64,000 nt of DNA from NCBI GenBank assembly GCA_018417955.1, contig JACTVC010000021.1, positions 620,001 to 684,000 on the forward strand. The letters are read 5' to 3'. Below, piece after piece: positions 23,831-34,467 of this stretch. The notes beneath the pieces are model-generated. The model was not told the origin of the DNA, made no database searches, and was given only the letters and a program-made list of their open reading frames with translations. Made by a program: the position numbers and the translations under genes. Within the stretch, counting starts at the first letter, position 1. Each line of letters begins with the position of its first letter. The stretch is from Laccaria trichodermophora (taxonomy: Eukaryota; Basidiomycota; Agaricomycetes; Agaricales; Hydnangiaceae).

Positions 23831-23848
23831 TCCCAATGTGTCCACCAA
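23831..23848 (-). other. GypB primer-binding site candidate
   Basis: On the minus strand the bases right after the 5' LTR read TTGGTGGACACATTGGGA. A TGG one base inside the LTR end is where a tRNA 3' CCA would pair. The tRNA cannot be named without a search. Confidence 0.5.
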
Positions 23849-24569
23849 TGTTAGAGTGCGTGACTCTGCGTTGGTGTATTCCTATGAATACAAAATGTTA
23901 GTAATCACTTCAAAAGATCGTACCTTCTGGAGTCGTTAACAGAGTCAAATATGCTGCAGACGTATAACGTCGTTGAGAACGGGATATTCCTTAGAGTGTG
24001 AGAGTCTTAGCTAATCCGACGGTCTGGGCAATCAGTGATCAAGACGTTAGCGCGTAGCTTTAACGGATTGATCGGAGATAGTTGATAGCGCAAAGCTTTA
24101 CCAATCTACTCAAGGATTGCACTTAGACTTAAAAACTTAAGTCAGATCAATTGTGGGTAAAAGTAAGGATGAAAATCCTACTTGATGCATTTCCAACTAC
24201 TTAAATACATTGCAATACAACCAAGAAGTAGCTAGAACGTTCTTCTGTTTACTACAAGCTTCCGTCTTATTTATCTACCAACGAGTGTCCAAACAAGGAT
24301 GTGTTTGGCTTCGTTTGCAAGGTTTGTTCTGCTTGCGTTCTAAACAATACATACAACGCGCGAACATAATCCATATGGAAGCGCTTGTAGGCGCGTTTCG
24401 TCAAATGAATACAAATACAACGTAGTAATTGAAATGTAGCCCTACAAAAGCTAACAAAGAATATACAAGAACAGAAATGTTATACAAGAAAAGAATTGAG
24501 ATGTTTGATAAATGGACAAGGAGTACTGATGATTGAGAATGAAAGGATAAACGAGATGGTACCCTAACA
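23849..24569 (-). repeat. GypB 5' LTR
   Basis: 721 bp, TGTTAG...CTAACA in + orientation, and TSD TTGAC beyond 24569. One difference from the other LTR (G at 23870). Confidence 0.95.
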
Positions 24570-25214
24570 TTGACTATGGACCCCCTCCCTTGGAAACCAT
24601 CACTATCGCAAACGATCGAGTACCATGGATCAAGCCTCCCCCAGTCAAGAAAGCAGCCGCAAGTTGAGCTAATGCTCCTGCTCATGAACACAAAAGATGG
24701 ATTAAGTTTGTGGAGATTTACGACCCCAAGGGATCCTTCAAGGAAGTCAGTGCGAAGAATGCTCCTGTCCACCAAACGCATTCCATGTATGATCAAGAAA
24801 AATGCTGGCATCTATTCTTCCTTCGACCACCTAAGATACCAGAAGGTTGTGTGTCTGACCCAAGCATTTTTGGCCAGCCCTGCCCGAAAGGAGTCTACAA
24901 GAGCATTAACAAAAAGCAATTTGTGCAACCTCACTGGATTTATCAAACCATGGAGCCCCAACCAACGGATGTCGGCAGAAAAGTGCCTGTTCCAAGACCG
25001 GAAGAATTGCTGCCCTTGAGAAGACCCTCTCAGCCTGCTCCCCTGCCTGATGATGACAGTGACAGCGACAACGATTACTATCCGGATGAGGGTGATCAAG
25101 CCCCTCCAGTGTTAAGCATGACAATCAATGCTGACATATCATCTGTGAGCGCAACTACCACGCCCACTGCTCAAATCACAGGGATTGAACCTGCTGTGCA
25201 AGCTATCGAGATAC

Positions 25215-25563
25215 TGTTAGAGGAGACGTCTCGTGACCTTCATTGTTTACGCGTATGCTTTTATTGTTTCTTTCCAGTCCTATTTCCTTTTTCCCTCATC
25301 CACATTTACCTCCGTTATTTACCAGTCTTTACCTCAAGCCACAAATCTTTCCCTATATTTATGAAACCTTATTTCCATCTCACCTCAGTCGTTCCTCACA
25401 TTACGGTGACTGACGTCTGAGGTGAGTACTTCCTACAATACATTATCATTCACTAGATTGTTGACCTCTTCCTGTAGTTGTATTTGCTTCTACAGGTAGT
25501 CTATTAATATCAGTCGTTCCTCACGTTACGGTGACTGACGTCTGAGTTGTATTTGCTTCTACA
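25215..25563 (+). repeat. LARD 5' LTR
   Basis: 349 bp. Contains two copies (25386-25421 and 25510-25546) of a GTGACTGACGTCTGAG motif preceded by CAGTCGTTCCTCAC, which together form an imperfect palindrome. Confidence 0.9.
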
Positions 25564-28500
25564 GGTTATGGGCCCTGCTGCGCTCACCTATGAAATCAGA
25601 ATTCAGTCACAACTACCTTGGGCTCTGCAACTCGCCCCCACATTTCCATTTTGATAACACCCTCACGGTCCACACAAATTTTGCTGCAGCCTTGTAGCTA
25701 TGTCCAACATAAACGGCCTCACTTTACTTTCTGACCTCATGCACAATTTCGGCTGCAGCTTGAAGCTGGCGACTACATTCGAGACACACAACTACATTCG
25801 ACACATACAACTACACTCCAAACACATGGCCCTACATTACTTCCCGGCCTCACATACTTTCAACACACTTTACTTTGGCGACACACAAGCTCGTACTTTT
25901 CCTCCCAGCTTCACATATACTTCGCCGTACTTCACTTTTGCAGGTTCACATATATCCCACCATATCCTCAGCCATCATTTACGTCCACATTGCCGCAATG
26001 ATTTTGTGTATGCCAGAAGTGCTTCAAACGACTACTCTACGATGATCATGAACTGCCCACAAATGGCACACCAGAAAGCTTGACACCAATCATTCACAAA
26101 AGGTTCCCTACATCACGACATTCTTGTGTTGCATCCCAACTCTACCCAATCAACTCGTTCACTCCGTTGATGTGCAGAGGACCCCATGCGGCTGAAACTC
26201 ACTATTCACCTTTACACGTTAACTACTCCCACTGCGGCTCTTCACTCTCGCCTCTCACAAGCCATCAGAGAACACATTCCACCCCAGCAACTGCCCCTGA
26301 GCCTTCACAAACACTATCTCCTGATGTCTGCTCAACCCATGACAACTTGCTGCCCAACGCGACTGTAGTTGACGAGGGGGAGATACAGAGATACCTTCAC
26401 CCACATTAGTGATGCCCCATACACGCCATGATTGTACTCTCATGAATGCTCTTGCACACACATCTCCACTGACTGCACGTGTGCCTTCGTGTCATTGCCC
26501 ACACTCGCTTTGCCCACACACCACCCTGTCACCTAAATGTCAGCTTCCAACTGAAATACTCAACAATGTGGACCCACCGATCATCGAAGGCAAGTCAGTC
26601 GAAACACTGCCCTAGTCCTACTGCACAAGAGCATGCCACACGAAACCATACCACCACTATCACACTGAGGGATCAGAGGATCAGAGGATCAGAAGATCAT
26701 CACGATGTCCACAGATGTGTGAATACAGCTGATGAGGGGGAGGCATCTGTACTCACAGAGCCAACGTGCAGCCCATTCCACCTACCACGTCCATCTTCAC
26801 CACTCAGAATTTCCAACACACACATCCATCGCATCTGAACTTGCACCACCACCAATTGTACTTCCCATCACACGACCAGCACTCAGCTCCCCTACTCACT
26901 CCACCACCTGCCAGTGAGCTAACACACAAGACGTCCCCTTCTGTGCATCAATGTTTCCTGCTGTTATTAGTTTGATGTTAATCAGATATTGGGAGAGTAT
27001 CATGCGGCATGGACCCGAGCTCACCTGTTCACGGCTTTGATCTACTGGGACCTTGTTGCCCCAGTCCCATCTTGACTGGGGACCCGATCAGTCGTGACAC
27101 CAACCAATGCCGCCAGTGGCTCCTCGACCTGCATCACTGTTACCTGCAACACCACCTGACAAAAACGACACAATTAGCAGCTGCTTATCGTTCGCCGCTA
27201 CTTCTTCACCCAATGCCGTAAATGTCCTCGGTGTGGGATGGCCCACTGCAATCGTATGCACTTGATGTTAGGGCACGTTGCACTGAGCGGTCAACTGTGC
27301 TTCAAAGGTCAACAATTTTAAAAATCGAAAAGGCTACAACACACTCACCTTGGGTCACAATACATACCACGTTGCCTAGTGCCTAGTAGGCAACCATTGT
27401 GGAGGAGAGAACAAGTAACTTTGTATTGATGTAATGGTCTTGAGACTTGGAGATTCGGACCAATCACATGCACACTGTCCCAAACCGCCACCGTATTCTA
27501 CCTACCCGAACTTCACGCCAACACCTCCCAGCTCCACACTAGTGCTCAGCCAACGACGCTACATTCATATCCTCTGACACTCCTTTTACAATATGCCTTC
27601 GTATGTACTTATCAGTCAGTTACAACGCCTCATTCACCTCTTCGACAGTGGAACGAAGGACCCGTTCTACCACCACAGGGGAGGTAGTCTTGGTGGTGGG
27701 ACGAATGGAGGATAACACTTCAATCTGGGGGAGATTCCTATTCTCAATGTCTGGTTGAACGTGACAGGGACAATTTGCAGACAATTGGTTCTAACCTCAC
27801 TTGTACAAATCCCATTTTATCACTTTCCCAAACCCTCCGACGCCTTCCACTTCCCGACTTTGCACAAACCTCCTCAACATCCCAACTCTCAATCTGCAGG
27901 TGGCAGCATAACCATAGCCCAACCTCCTCGAAAGGCCACCTCATTTTACAAAATCGCCCCATCAAACCCCACAACCTTTGCATGGAACATGACCTCTGTC
28001 CTAGCCACACCAACACACCTCACCATCTCTGCCATATGTGATAACAGGAACACGTATCCCGCAGGATTGACAGATGGGATTGTACCTGGAACAGCAACGA
28101 TTGTGGTGTGGGACATGATTCATACCAGCAGGCATACACGAACATGCTGCTTGCGCAGGTGATGTACACGTCGAATGCCTGGGATGAGAGGGGCCTGGAG
28201 GCACAGAGACATGGGGGTATTCCTGCTGAATAGTGCATTGCAGATTTGCAGTTTGTGTTGTATACGCCTTACTAGCAGCTGTATATGCTGCTGGCTTCCA
28301 CCTCCTGTGCACGATGAGTTACCAGTACAGGCCCTTTTGAGGGTATCATCCCATTTGGCACTCATCCCATCACTTCTATTACCCAAGGACCTCTCATCTC
28401 GCAACATTTTCGTTTCCTCTCTCGGCACTATAGGTCCCTACTCACTTCATCCCAACACAGCCACTCGCATGGTCTACCCCCAATGTCACATAATCCTCCA

Positions 28501-29026
28501 CCCTACCTCTTGGCACTATGATTCCTTACTCACTTAATCCCAACACGGCCACTCATATGGTCCACCCCTGACGTCACACAATCCTTCACCCTACGACCTT
28601 GACCTCCCTCTCCTCCACTAACCTAGTCACATTCCCTATGAAGTACAGAAAGTCAACGACACCCTATCCTCTTTGATCTTTTCAACCCTTCAAATCACTC
28701 CTCTCTGCAGCAATCATCGCAAACCCCTCTACCCCACTTCCGTCATTGCATTCCAACGCAGGCTTGAGGGCTTATATTTTCATCACCCACCTAGCTTGGT
28801 ATTTATCATCAGCCCCACTCCACGCTCAATGCGAAGTCCATGGATCACCAAAAGAGGAATTGGCGTCGTCAGTGCATCTAAAAACCACTTATTCCCATTC
28901 TCGACAACCAACGCATCACCCCACAACATTATGCCCTCCCTGCCGCTACATACTGCTGCCCACTCATCAAAACGTTGCCGACGCACTCAAGCTGAAGTCT
29001 TTCAGGTCCCTCGTCGTCTGGGGGAG

Positions 29027-29375
29027 TGTTAGAGGAGACGTCTCGTGACCTTCATTGTTTACGCATATGCTTTTATTGTTTCTTTCCAGTCCTATTTCCA
29101 TTTTCCCTCATCCACATTTACCTCCGTTATTTACCAGTCTTTACCTCAAGCCACAAATCTTTCCCTATGTTTATGAAACCTTATTTCCATCTCACCTCAG
29201 TCGTTCCTCACGTTACGGTGACTGACGTCTGAGGTGAGTACTTCCTACAATACATTATCATTCACTAGATTGTTGACCTCTTCCTGTAGTTGTATTTGCT
29301 TCTACAGGTAGTCTATTAATATCAGTCGTTCCTCACATTACAGTGACTGACATCTAAGTTGTATTTGCTTCTACA
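29027..29375 (+). repeat. LARD 3' LTR
   Basis: 349 bp partner of 25215-25563, with the same duplicated palindromic motif. Its second copy has lost three CpGs (ACATTACAGTGACTGACATC). Confidence 0.9.
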
Positions 29376-30250
29376 GATACAGCCCACTGCCATAGGCGCA
29401 ACTTCAGGAGTGGGGGAAGCCACCACCAAACCTGCTTCCATTAATCCAAACCTATCTCTCCCTAAGACGAATCATATGCAGGAGGATGATGAGATTTCAT
29501 GGGGAGCCAACGAGCATAACCACGATGCTATGGGTCCACAGATCCCTCCACTCACCTTTATGGTGGATTCAGAAATCAGTATGGAAGCCGTCACTCCAGT
29601 GGATCCCTTAGAGTTTGCCTCTTCCTTCTTAATGCTCTACGGAATACCCACATTGGAAGAATTTCCTGTTATCCAGAACATGATAATGTCAATCGCGACA
29701 CGCCTTCACTTGACAGTCAGACAAATATTCCAAGTTAGCACTGACCAAAGTCAAAGTTTCTGGTTTGAGATGGAATCTATGGAGCAGGCTCGCCAAATGA
29801 GGACTCATATGCATCATAGGCAAGAGAATGGGATAGAATTACGAGTCGCCTACACTGATTATGAAGACTACGTTGGAGCTCTTGCCTGCGCTTCCCATAG
29901 ATGGCCGGACACCCTCTCCAACAACAGAAGTCAAGGTCCGTCCTCACTCCAATCAGTGGCTCCAGCGGTGAGCTCTTCTTCTCAAAGATGGAGCAGTGTG
30001 GAACGTTGTCAAACGCACGACCAGCATTGTTGATCTCCTTCGATGGAACACTACAGAGTTAATAGAAGGCTTTCACCCCTCCCTTGTTGACAATCCCCTT
30101 CCCATTCCACCTACCGTAGAAGGTATCAATGATCCCCATCGCCTTGTTGTCGTGCTCATTCCCCATATTGTCGTTCCAGGTCGCCAGGACCTCAATCATA
30201 TCGACCTTCTGGGGAGCTAACTATGTGACCTTCAAGGGAGCAGGAGAATG

Positions 30251-32013
30251 CTAGAGTGGTGGGCACCACTTATATGATAAATACTAGGCAGTTGCCTGCA
30301 CAGTCATTTATTTGCAGCCCAGTAAAAATATGAAATGAAATGGCTAGGCAAATGAAATGATATGTGTCTTATTTCATTCTGCCTACTTATGTCATTCAAC
30401 TTGGGATCCTGTCATTCTTCCCTAGAACTATTTATCATTGCTTCTCTAGGGTGATATTTTTGATATTTCATTCTTTCCCAGGGCTATATATCATTGCTTC
30501 CCAGAGTGATATTTTTGATATTTCATTCTTCCCCAGGGCTACATATCATTGCTTCTCTAGGGCGATATTTTTGATATTTCATTCTTTCCCAGGGCTATAT
30601 ATTATTACTTGCCTAGGGCAATATATTTGATATTTCATTGTTCTCCAGAGCTATATTTTTGGTATTTCATTTTTCCCCAGGGCTATATATCATTGCTTGC
30701 CTAGGGCAATATTTTTGATATTTCATTGTTTTGCAGGGCTATATATCATTGCTTGCCTAGGGCAATATTTTTGGTATTTCATTGTTCTCCAGGGCTTTTT
30801 TTTTGTTTTTTGTGTTTTTCTCCATGAAAACAAAACCAAACAACATGATTTCAGTATATTTAGAAAGCTAAAAGAAAGGGCTACAATTATTTTATCGTGG
30901 GAAAAATGACCAAAAAAGGAAGGTGCATGTAGTGTGTGCCTTTTCATTAGAAAAGTTTGTAGTGTCCTCTTTTTGAGACTACAAAAGATTTGTAGTGTGC
31001 TCTTTTTCATTAAAAAAGCTTATAGTGTCTGCTTTTTGAGACTACAAAAGATTTGTAGTGCACGCTTTTTTATTAAAAAAGTTTGTAGTGTCCGCTTTTT
31101 GAGACTACAAAAGATTTGTAGTGTGCGCTTTTTCATTAGAAAAGTTTATAGTGTGCACTTTTTGAGACTACAAAAGATTTGTAGTATGCACTTTTTCATT
31201 AAAAAAGTTTGTAGTGTCTGCTTTTTGAGACTACAAAAGTTTGTAGTTGACATGTAGTTTATAGTGTCCCTGACTCTGTATAGGTTCTGGGGGATGTGGT
31301 TGAAGGATTGACATGACCTTACATATTGCCATTGCTGCAGTCTATTTCTTCATATTGATAGCTACTGTCCTATCTCAAAACACAGTTATAGGTTCATGGA
31401 GATATGGGTTGAAGGATTGACATGACCTTACATATTGCCATTGCTGCAGCATTAGTTTTTGACATCATGCCCAAGTTGACTTTCAGATCAGGACAGGCTA
31501 TTTTCTGCTTTCACATTGATAGCTATTGGCCTGTCCCAAAGATAGTTATCAATATGAATAGCCTCCCCTGGTCTGAAAGCCAACTGGGCATGATGTCAAA
31601 AACTAATGCTGCAGCAATGGCAATATGTAAGGTCATGTCAATCCTTCAACCACATCCCCCAGAACCTATACAGAGTCAGGGACACTATAAACTACATGTC
31701 AACTACAAACTTTTTTAATGAAAAAGTGCATACTACAAATCTTTTGTAGTCTCAAAAAGTGCACACTATAAACTTTTCTAATGAAAAAGCGCACACTACA
31801 AATCTTTTGTAGTCTCAAAAAGCAGACACTATAAGCTTTTTTAATGAAAAAGAGCACACTACAAATCTTTTGTAGTCTCAAAAAGTGGACACTACAAACT
31901 TTTCTAATGAAAAGGCACACACTACATGCACCTTCCTTTTTTGGTCATTTTTCCCACAATAAAATAATTGTAGCCCTTTCTTTTAGCTTTCTAAATATAC
32001 TGAAATCATGCTG
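30251..32013. mobile_element. foldback element 3 (asymmetric)
   Basis: It begins CTAGAGTGGTGGGCACCACT, followed by GCACAGTCATTTATTTGCAGCC, as in foldback 1. The arms from about 30836-31490 and 31590-32013 are reverse complements. The central part (TTGATAGCTATTGGCCTGTCCC) also matches the centre of foldback 1. The right arm stops at 32013 (CTGTTTGGT) where the left arm continues outwards to 30251, so the right end is missing or replaced. It lies just after the end of GypA ORF3, probably within or next to the GypA 3' LTR. No coding potential. Confidence 0.7.
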
Positions 32014-33160
32014 TTTGGTCACTTCAGTCACCCATTTTAGGGTACCTATGAGGTATATGAATTCTTTGATTTAGGGGACCTCCATGGTACCCATTCCAAG
32101 GGTGGTATAAAAGCACATACCAATACCATGGTACCATGGTATGGAAAACCCATACCATACCATACCATACCATACCATCATACCATACCATACCATACCA
32201 TCATACCATACCATACCATACCATCATACCATACCATACCATGCCATCATACCATACCATACCATCATACCAGGGTGTCTGGGGTCCTTTTTCAAAATAT
32301 ATAAATTCTTTCTGCAGGCTGCAATACTGGTCCATTGGGTGCCATTTTTTGTGGAAAGGTTCTTGAGGTTTTTCCCAAGATATTAAGATACAAATGGAGG
32401 CTATATAGTCAAATCCATCCTTTGAAAATCAGTTCAAATGAGCTTTATCCCAGCTTTTTCCATGCATCAAAAGCCATTTATTGATACATATCTTTCCCAG
32501 TCCTTTCAATTACAATTAGAACAATATTCATCACAAATAAATCAATGCTGCATCAGTATTTGAGAAGCAAAGAAAAGAAAACATTTTGTGTATTGGCTAT
32601 AGTCCTGGACCATGCATGATACCATGCATTGCAAAAGCATGGACTTGAGCTAAATTATTATCCAACAGCCTAGGCTGAAATATGCACTTCAACTAATCAA
32701 CTACATTAAGTACCCTTCACAGATGATTCACTTCAAAAGCCTGAAATTTGGATTCAAAAAGTGCAATGCTGTTGCTGTCAAAGCAGTATGTGTATATATT
32801 TACCCAGTGTTTATTTAAAAACTACATATGATGGAATCAAGTATTGTTGTTCTGAGTGTTTGACCAAAGTTGTCATTATCAAAATATTTGGTCCAATCCA
32901 AAGTCTTGTCAATTGGAGAGCCAGGGGTACAGATTAAGGAAGCTCCTGTTGGCCATGGCCTCCCAAAACCATGATACTACGTTCAGCCTTATTCATACCA
33001 CAACCATTCATACCATACCATAACTATTCATACCAAACTATGGTATTGCCATCTCATACCATACCATGGTATTGCCCCCTCACCATACCATACTATGGTA
33101 TTGCACCCCCATACCATACCATGGTATTGCCATCTCATACCATACCAATCAAGTCCTTGT
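32014..33160. repeat. AT-rich stretch with (ATACC)n repeats at both ends
   Basis: At 32123-32142 there is a perfect 20-bp palindrome ATACCATGGTACCATGGTAT, followed by (CATAC)n-type repeats to about 32275. A related block with ACCATGGTATTGCC units lies at 32990-33150. The middle (32280-32980) is AT-rich and shows no gene. The paired satellite-like ends may mark an unclassified element. Confidence 0.5.
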
Positions 33161-33719
33161 GGAGGTATGTCTGTTTCCATTTTCATGTTTTTGCCAATAT
33201 GCTAACCCCTGCTCAGGACCTTACTGTGGCTCGTTTTGCTTCATCCTAGACTCGTTTACACTCTACTGCACGCCACAAAAACGCTCCAGCAAACCATTTA
33301 CAAATTCATCAAGTCCTTGTGGAGGTATGTCTGTTCCCATTTTTGTCTCTTTGGCATTATGCTGCCCTCTGCTCAAGACCTTACTGTGGCTCATTTTGCT
33401 GCATACTAGACTTGTTTGAACAGGCTTCTGCACACTACTGCCAACACCATCACCCATTTACTGGGGATGCTGTACACGAAGCCCTCAGCCAACCTTCAAC
33501 ATGTAGTCTGATGGTCGTGACATATGCTGTGAGGACATAGCCTGGTAAGTTGTTGACATTGCATCGAGAAGTGTTGTGAATGCTTATATTGATTGGGTAC
33601 CATCAGCTGGATGTCAACAATGCTACACATTTCTGTGAACTCAGTCCTTTAGAGAAACGAGTGGAGAGATGAGCAGGCGGCAGAGAGAAAGGGAGCAGAA
33701 AGGATGGTACGTGCCCTAA
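33161..33719 (+). repeat. duplicated ~155-bp unit and possible GypA 3' LTR end
   Basis: ATCAAGTCCTTGTGGAGGTA recurs about 150 bp apart (33148 and 33308), each followed by a similar 100-bp text, so this is a two-unit tandem duplication. The stretch ends in ACGTGCCCTAACA at 33719, which looks like an LTR 3' end of this family (compare ACCCTAACA in GypB). It could therefore be the remnant 3' LTR of GypA. No second copy is left to prove it. Confidence 0.3.
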
Positions 33720-33866
33720 CATCATGCACGTTGGAGTAGTGCATCCTGGCAGATGCATATGCCATCCCCCTGGTGTTCAGGGTCTTACTTAGGTGTCAGA
33801 GGGTCATCACATACATGTAGTTACATGTTGTGTCATGTTTGTAGATCTTCAGTCAATACCACCACA

Positions 33867-34459
33867 TAGTGCTTGAAAGTCCAGTCCAGTCTGGTTTTTT
33901 GGCCCAAAATGAAAAGACCGAGACCTAGACCAGTCCACACAATTCCTAAAACCTCAAAAGACCAGACCAGGACCGGAAAAGACCAAGACTGCAGTCTTTT
34001 TCTGTCTTTGGACCAGTCTTGGTCCAAACTGGTTACAACCGGTTCAAGATTGGTTTTTCAACTAAATATGCAATAACATTTGCAATTGTGAGCTGGTAAG
34101 CTTATCGAGATTCTTCGTAGCTTCTAAACAAGTGCAAGAACGTTAAATTCCGTTGAGAATTGATGTATCTACAAAAATACCAAGGTACATCTACTATTTT
34201 CATGAAATATTTTACTATTTTATATGTATCTTTGTCAGCTTTTGGCCTAAAAATACGATCTTAGGTGCGTTTTGAAGGGTTATTATGTAGGTACAAAAGA
34301 CCGGTCTTAACTGACAAGACCGGTCCACGTTAACCAGTCTTTTTGCAGTCTTTTAATCTCAAATCTGCAAGACCAGGACTGCAGGTCCAGTCTTTTGCAG
34401 TCTTGGTCCAGTCCAGTTGCAGTCTTTTTGCAGTCTTGGGACTGGACTTCCAAGCACTA
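33867..34459. mobile_element. hAT-like MITE 3 (593 bp)
   Basis: The ends TAGTGCTTGAAAGTCCAGTC and GACTGGACTTCCAAGCACTA form a 20-bp inverted repeat with one mismatch. A perfect 8-bp TSD CCACCACA lies at 33859-33866 and 34460-34467. The interior is full of GGTC/GACC and ACCGGT-like motifs, as in elements 1 and 2. No transposase. Confidence 0.9.
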
Positions 34460-34467
34460 CCACCACA

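Larger units (their letters stand above)
14619..24569 (-). mobile_element. GypB: young chromodomain Ty3/gypsy retrotransposon (9951 bp)
   Basis: Two 721-bp LTRs, starting TGTTAG and ending CTAACA, flank a minus-strand gag-PR-RT-RH-IN-chromodomain polyprotein and an extra ORF3. The 5-bp TSD TTGAC lies at 14614-14618 and 24570-24574. The LTRs differ at only one position that I can see (A at 14640, G at 23870), a CpG transition, so insertion is recent. It landed inside ORF3 of GypA. All premature stops in the body are TGA in CGA positions. See the separate entries for its parts. Confidence 0.95.
25215..29375 (+). mobile_element. non-autonomous LTR element (LARD-like, 4161 bp)
   Basis: Two 349-bp LTRs (TGTTAGAGG...TTCTACA) with the TSD GATAC at 25210-25214 and 29376-29380, inserted in GypA ORF3. 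A purine run TCTGGGGGAG precedes the right LTR, so the element is in + orientation. The 3.46-kb interior (25564-29026) has only short, low-complexity frames rich in CAC and CTC. I find no gag, protease, RT or integrase motif, so it would need proteins in trans. The LTRs differ at about eight sites, most of them CpG transitions, so it is older than GypB. Confidence 0.85.
12432..30220 (+). pseudogene. GypA ORF3 (accessory protein), split by three insertions
   Basis: The ATG at 12432 overlaps the pol stop TGA at 12433-12435 as ATGA. Recognisable pieces are 12790-13288 (with a frameshift near 13090), 14126-14613, 24570-25209 and 29376-30220. The frame resumes after each insertion once one TSD copy is removed: K-Q-I-R then Q-F-L-L across foldback 2, S-V-V-D then Y-G-P-P across GypB, and A-I-E-I-Q-P-T across the LARD. 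Two stops, TGA at 14565-14567 and 24665-24667, sit in CGA positions. Visible motifs are YLGVWLNGAEERQAQWY followed by LKEGIPCFVV, and an acidic DDDSDSDNDYYPDEGD stretch. No envelope-type membrane segments are seen. Function unknown. The first 350 bp are too decayed to read confidently. Confidence 0.6.

Noticed and set aside
25700..28540. Many 60-130 codon frames inside the LARD
   Set aside because: Overlapping frames of similar length on both strands, His/Pro/Thr-rich low complexity, no retroviral motifs.
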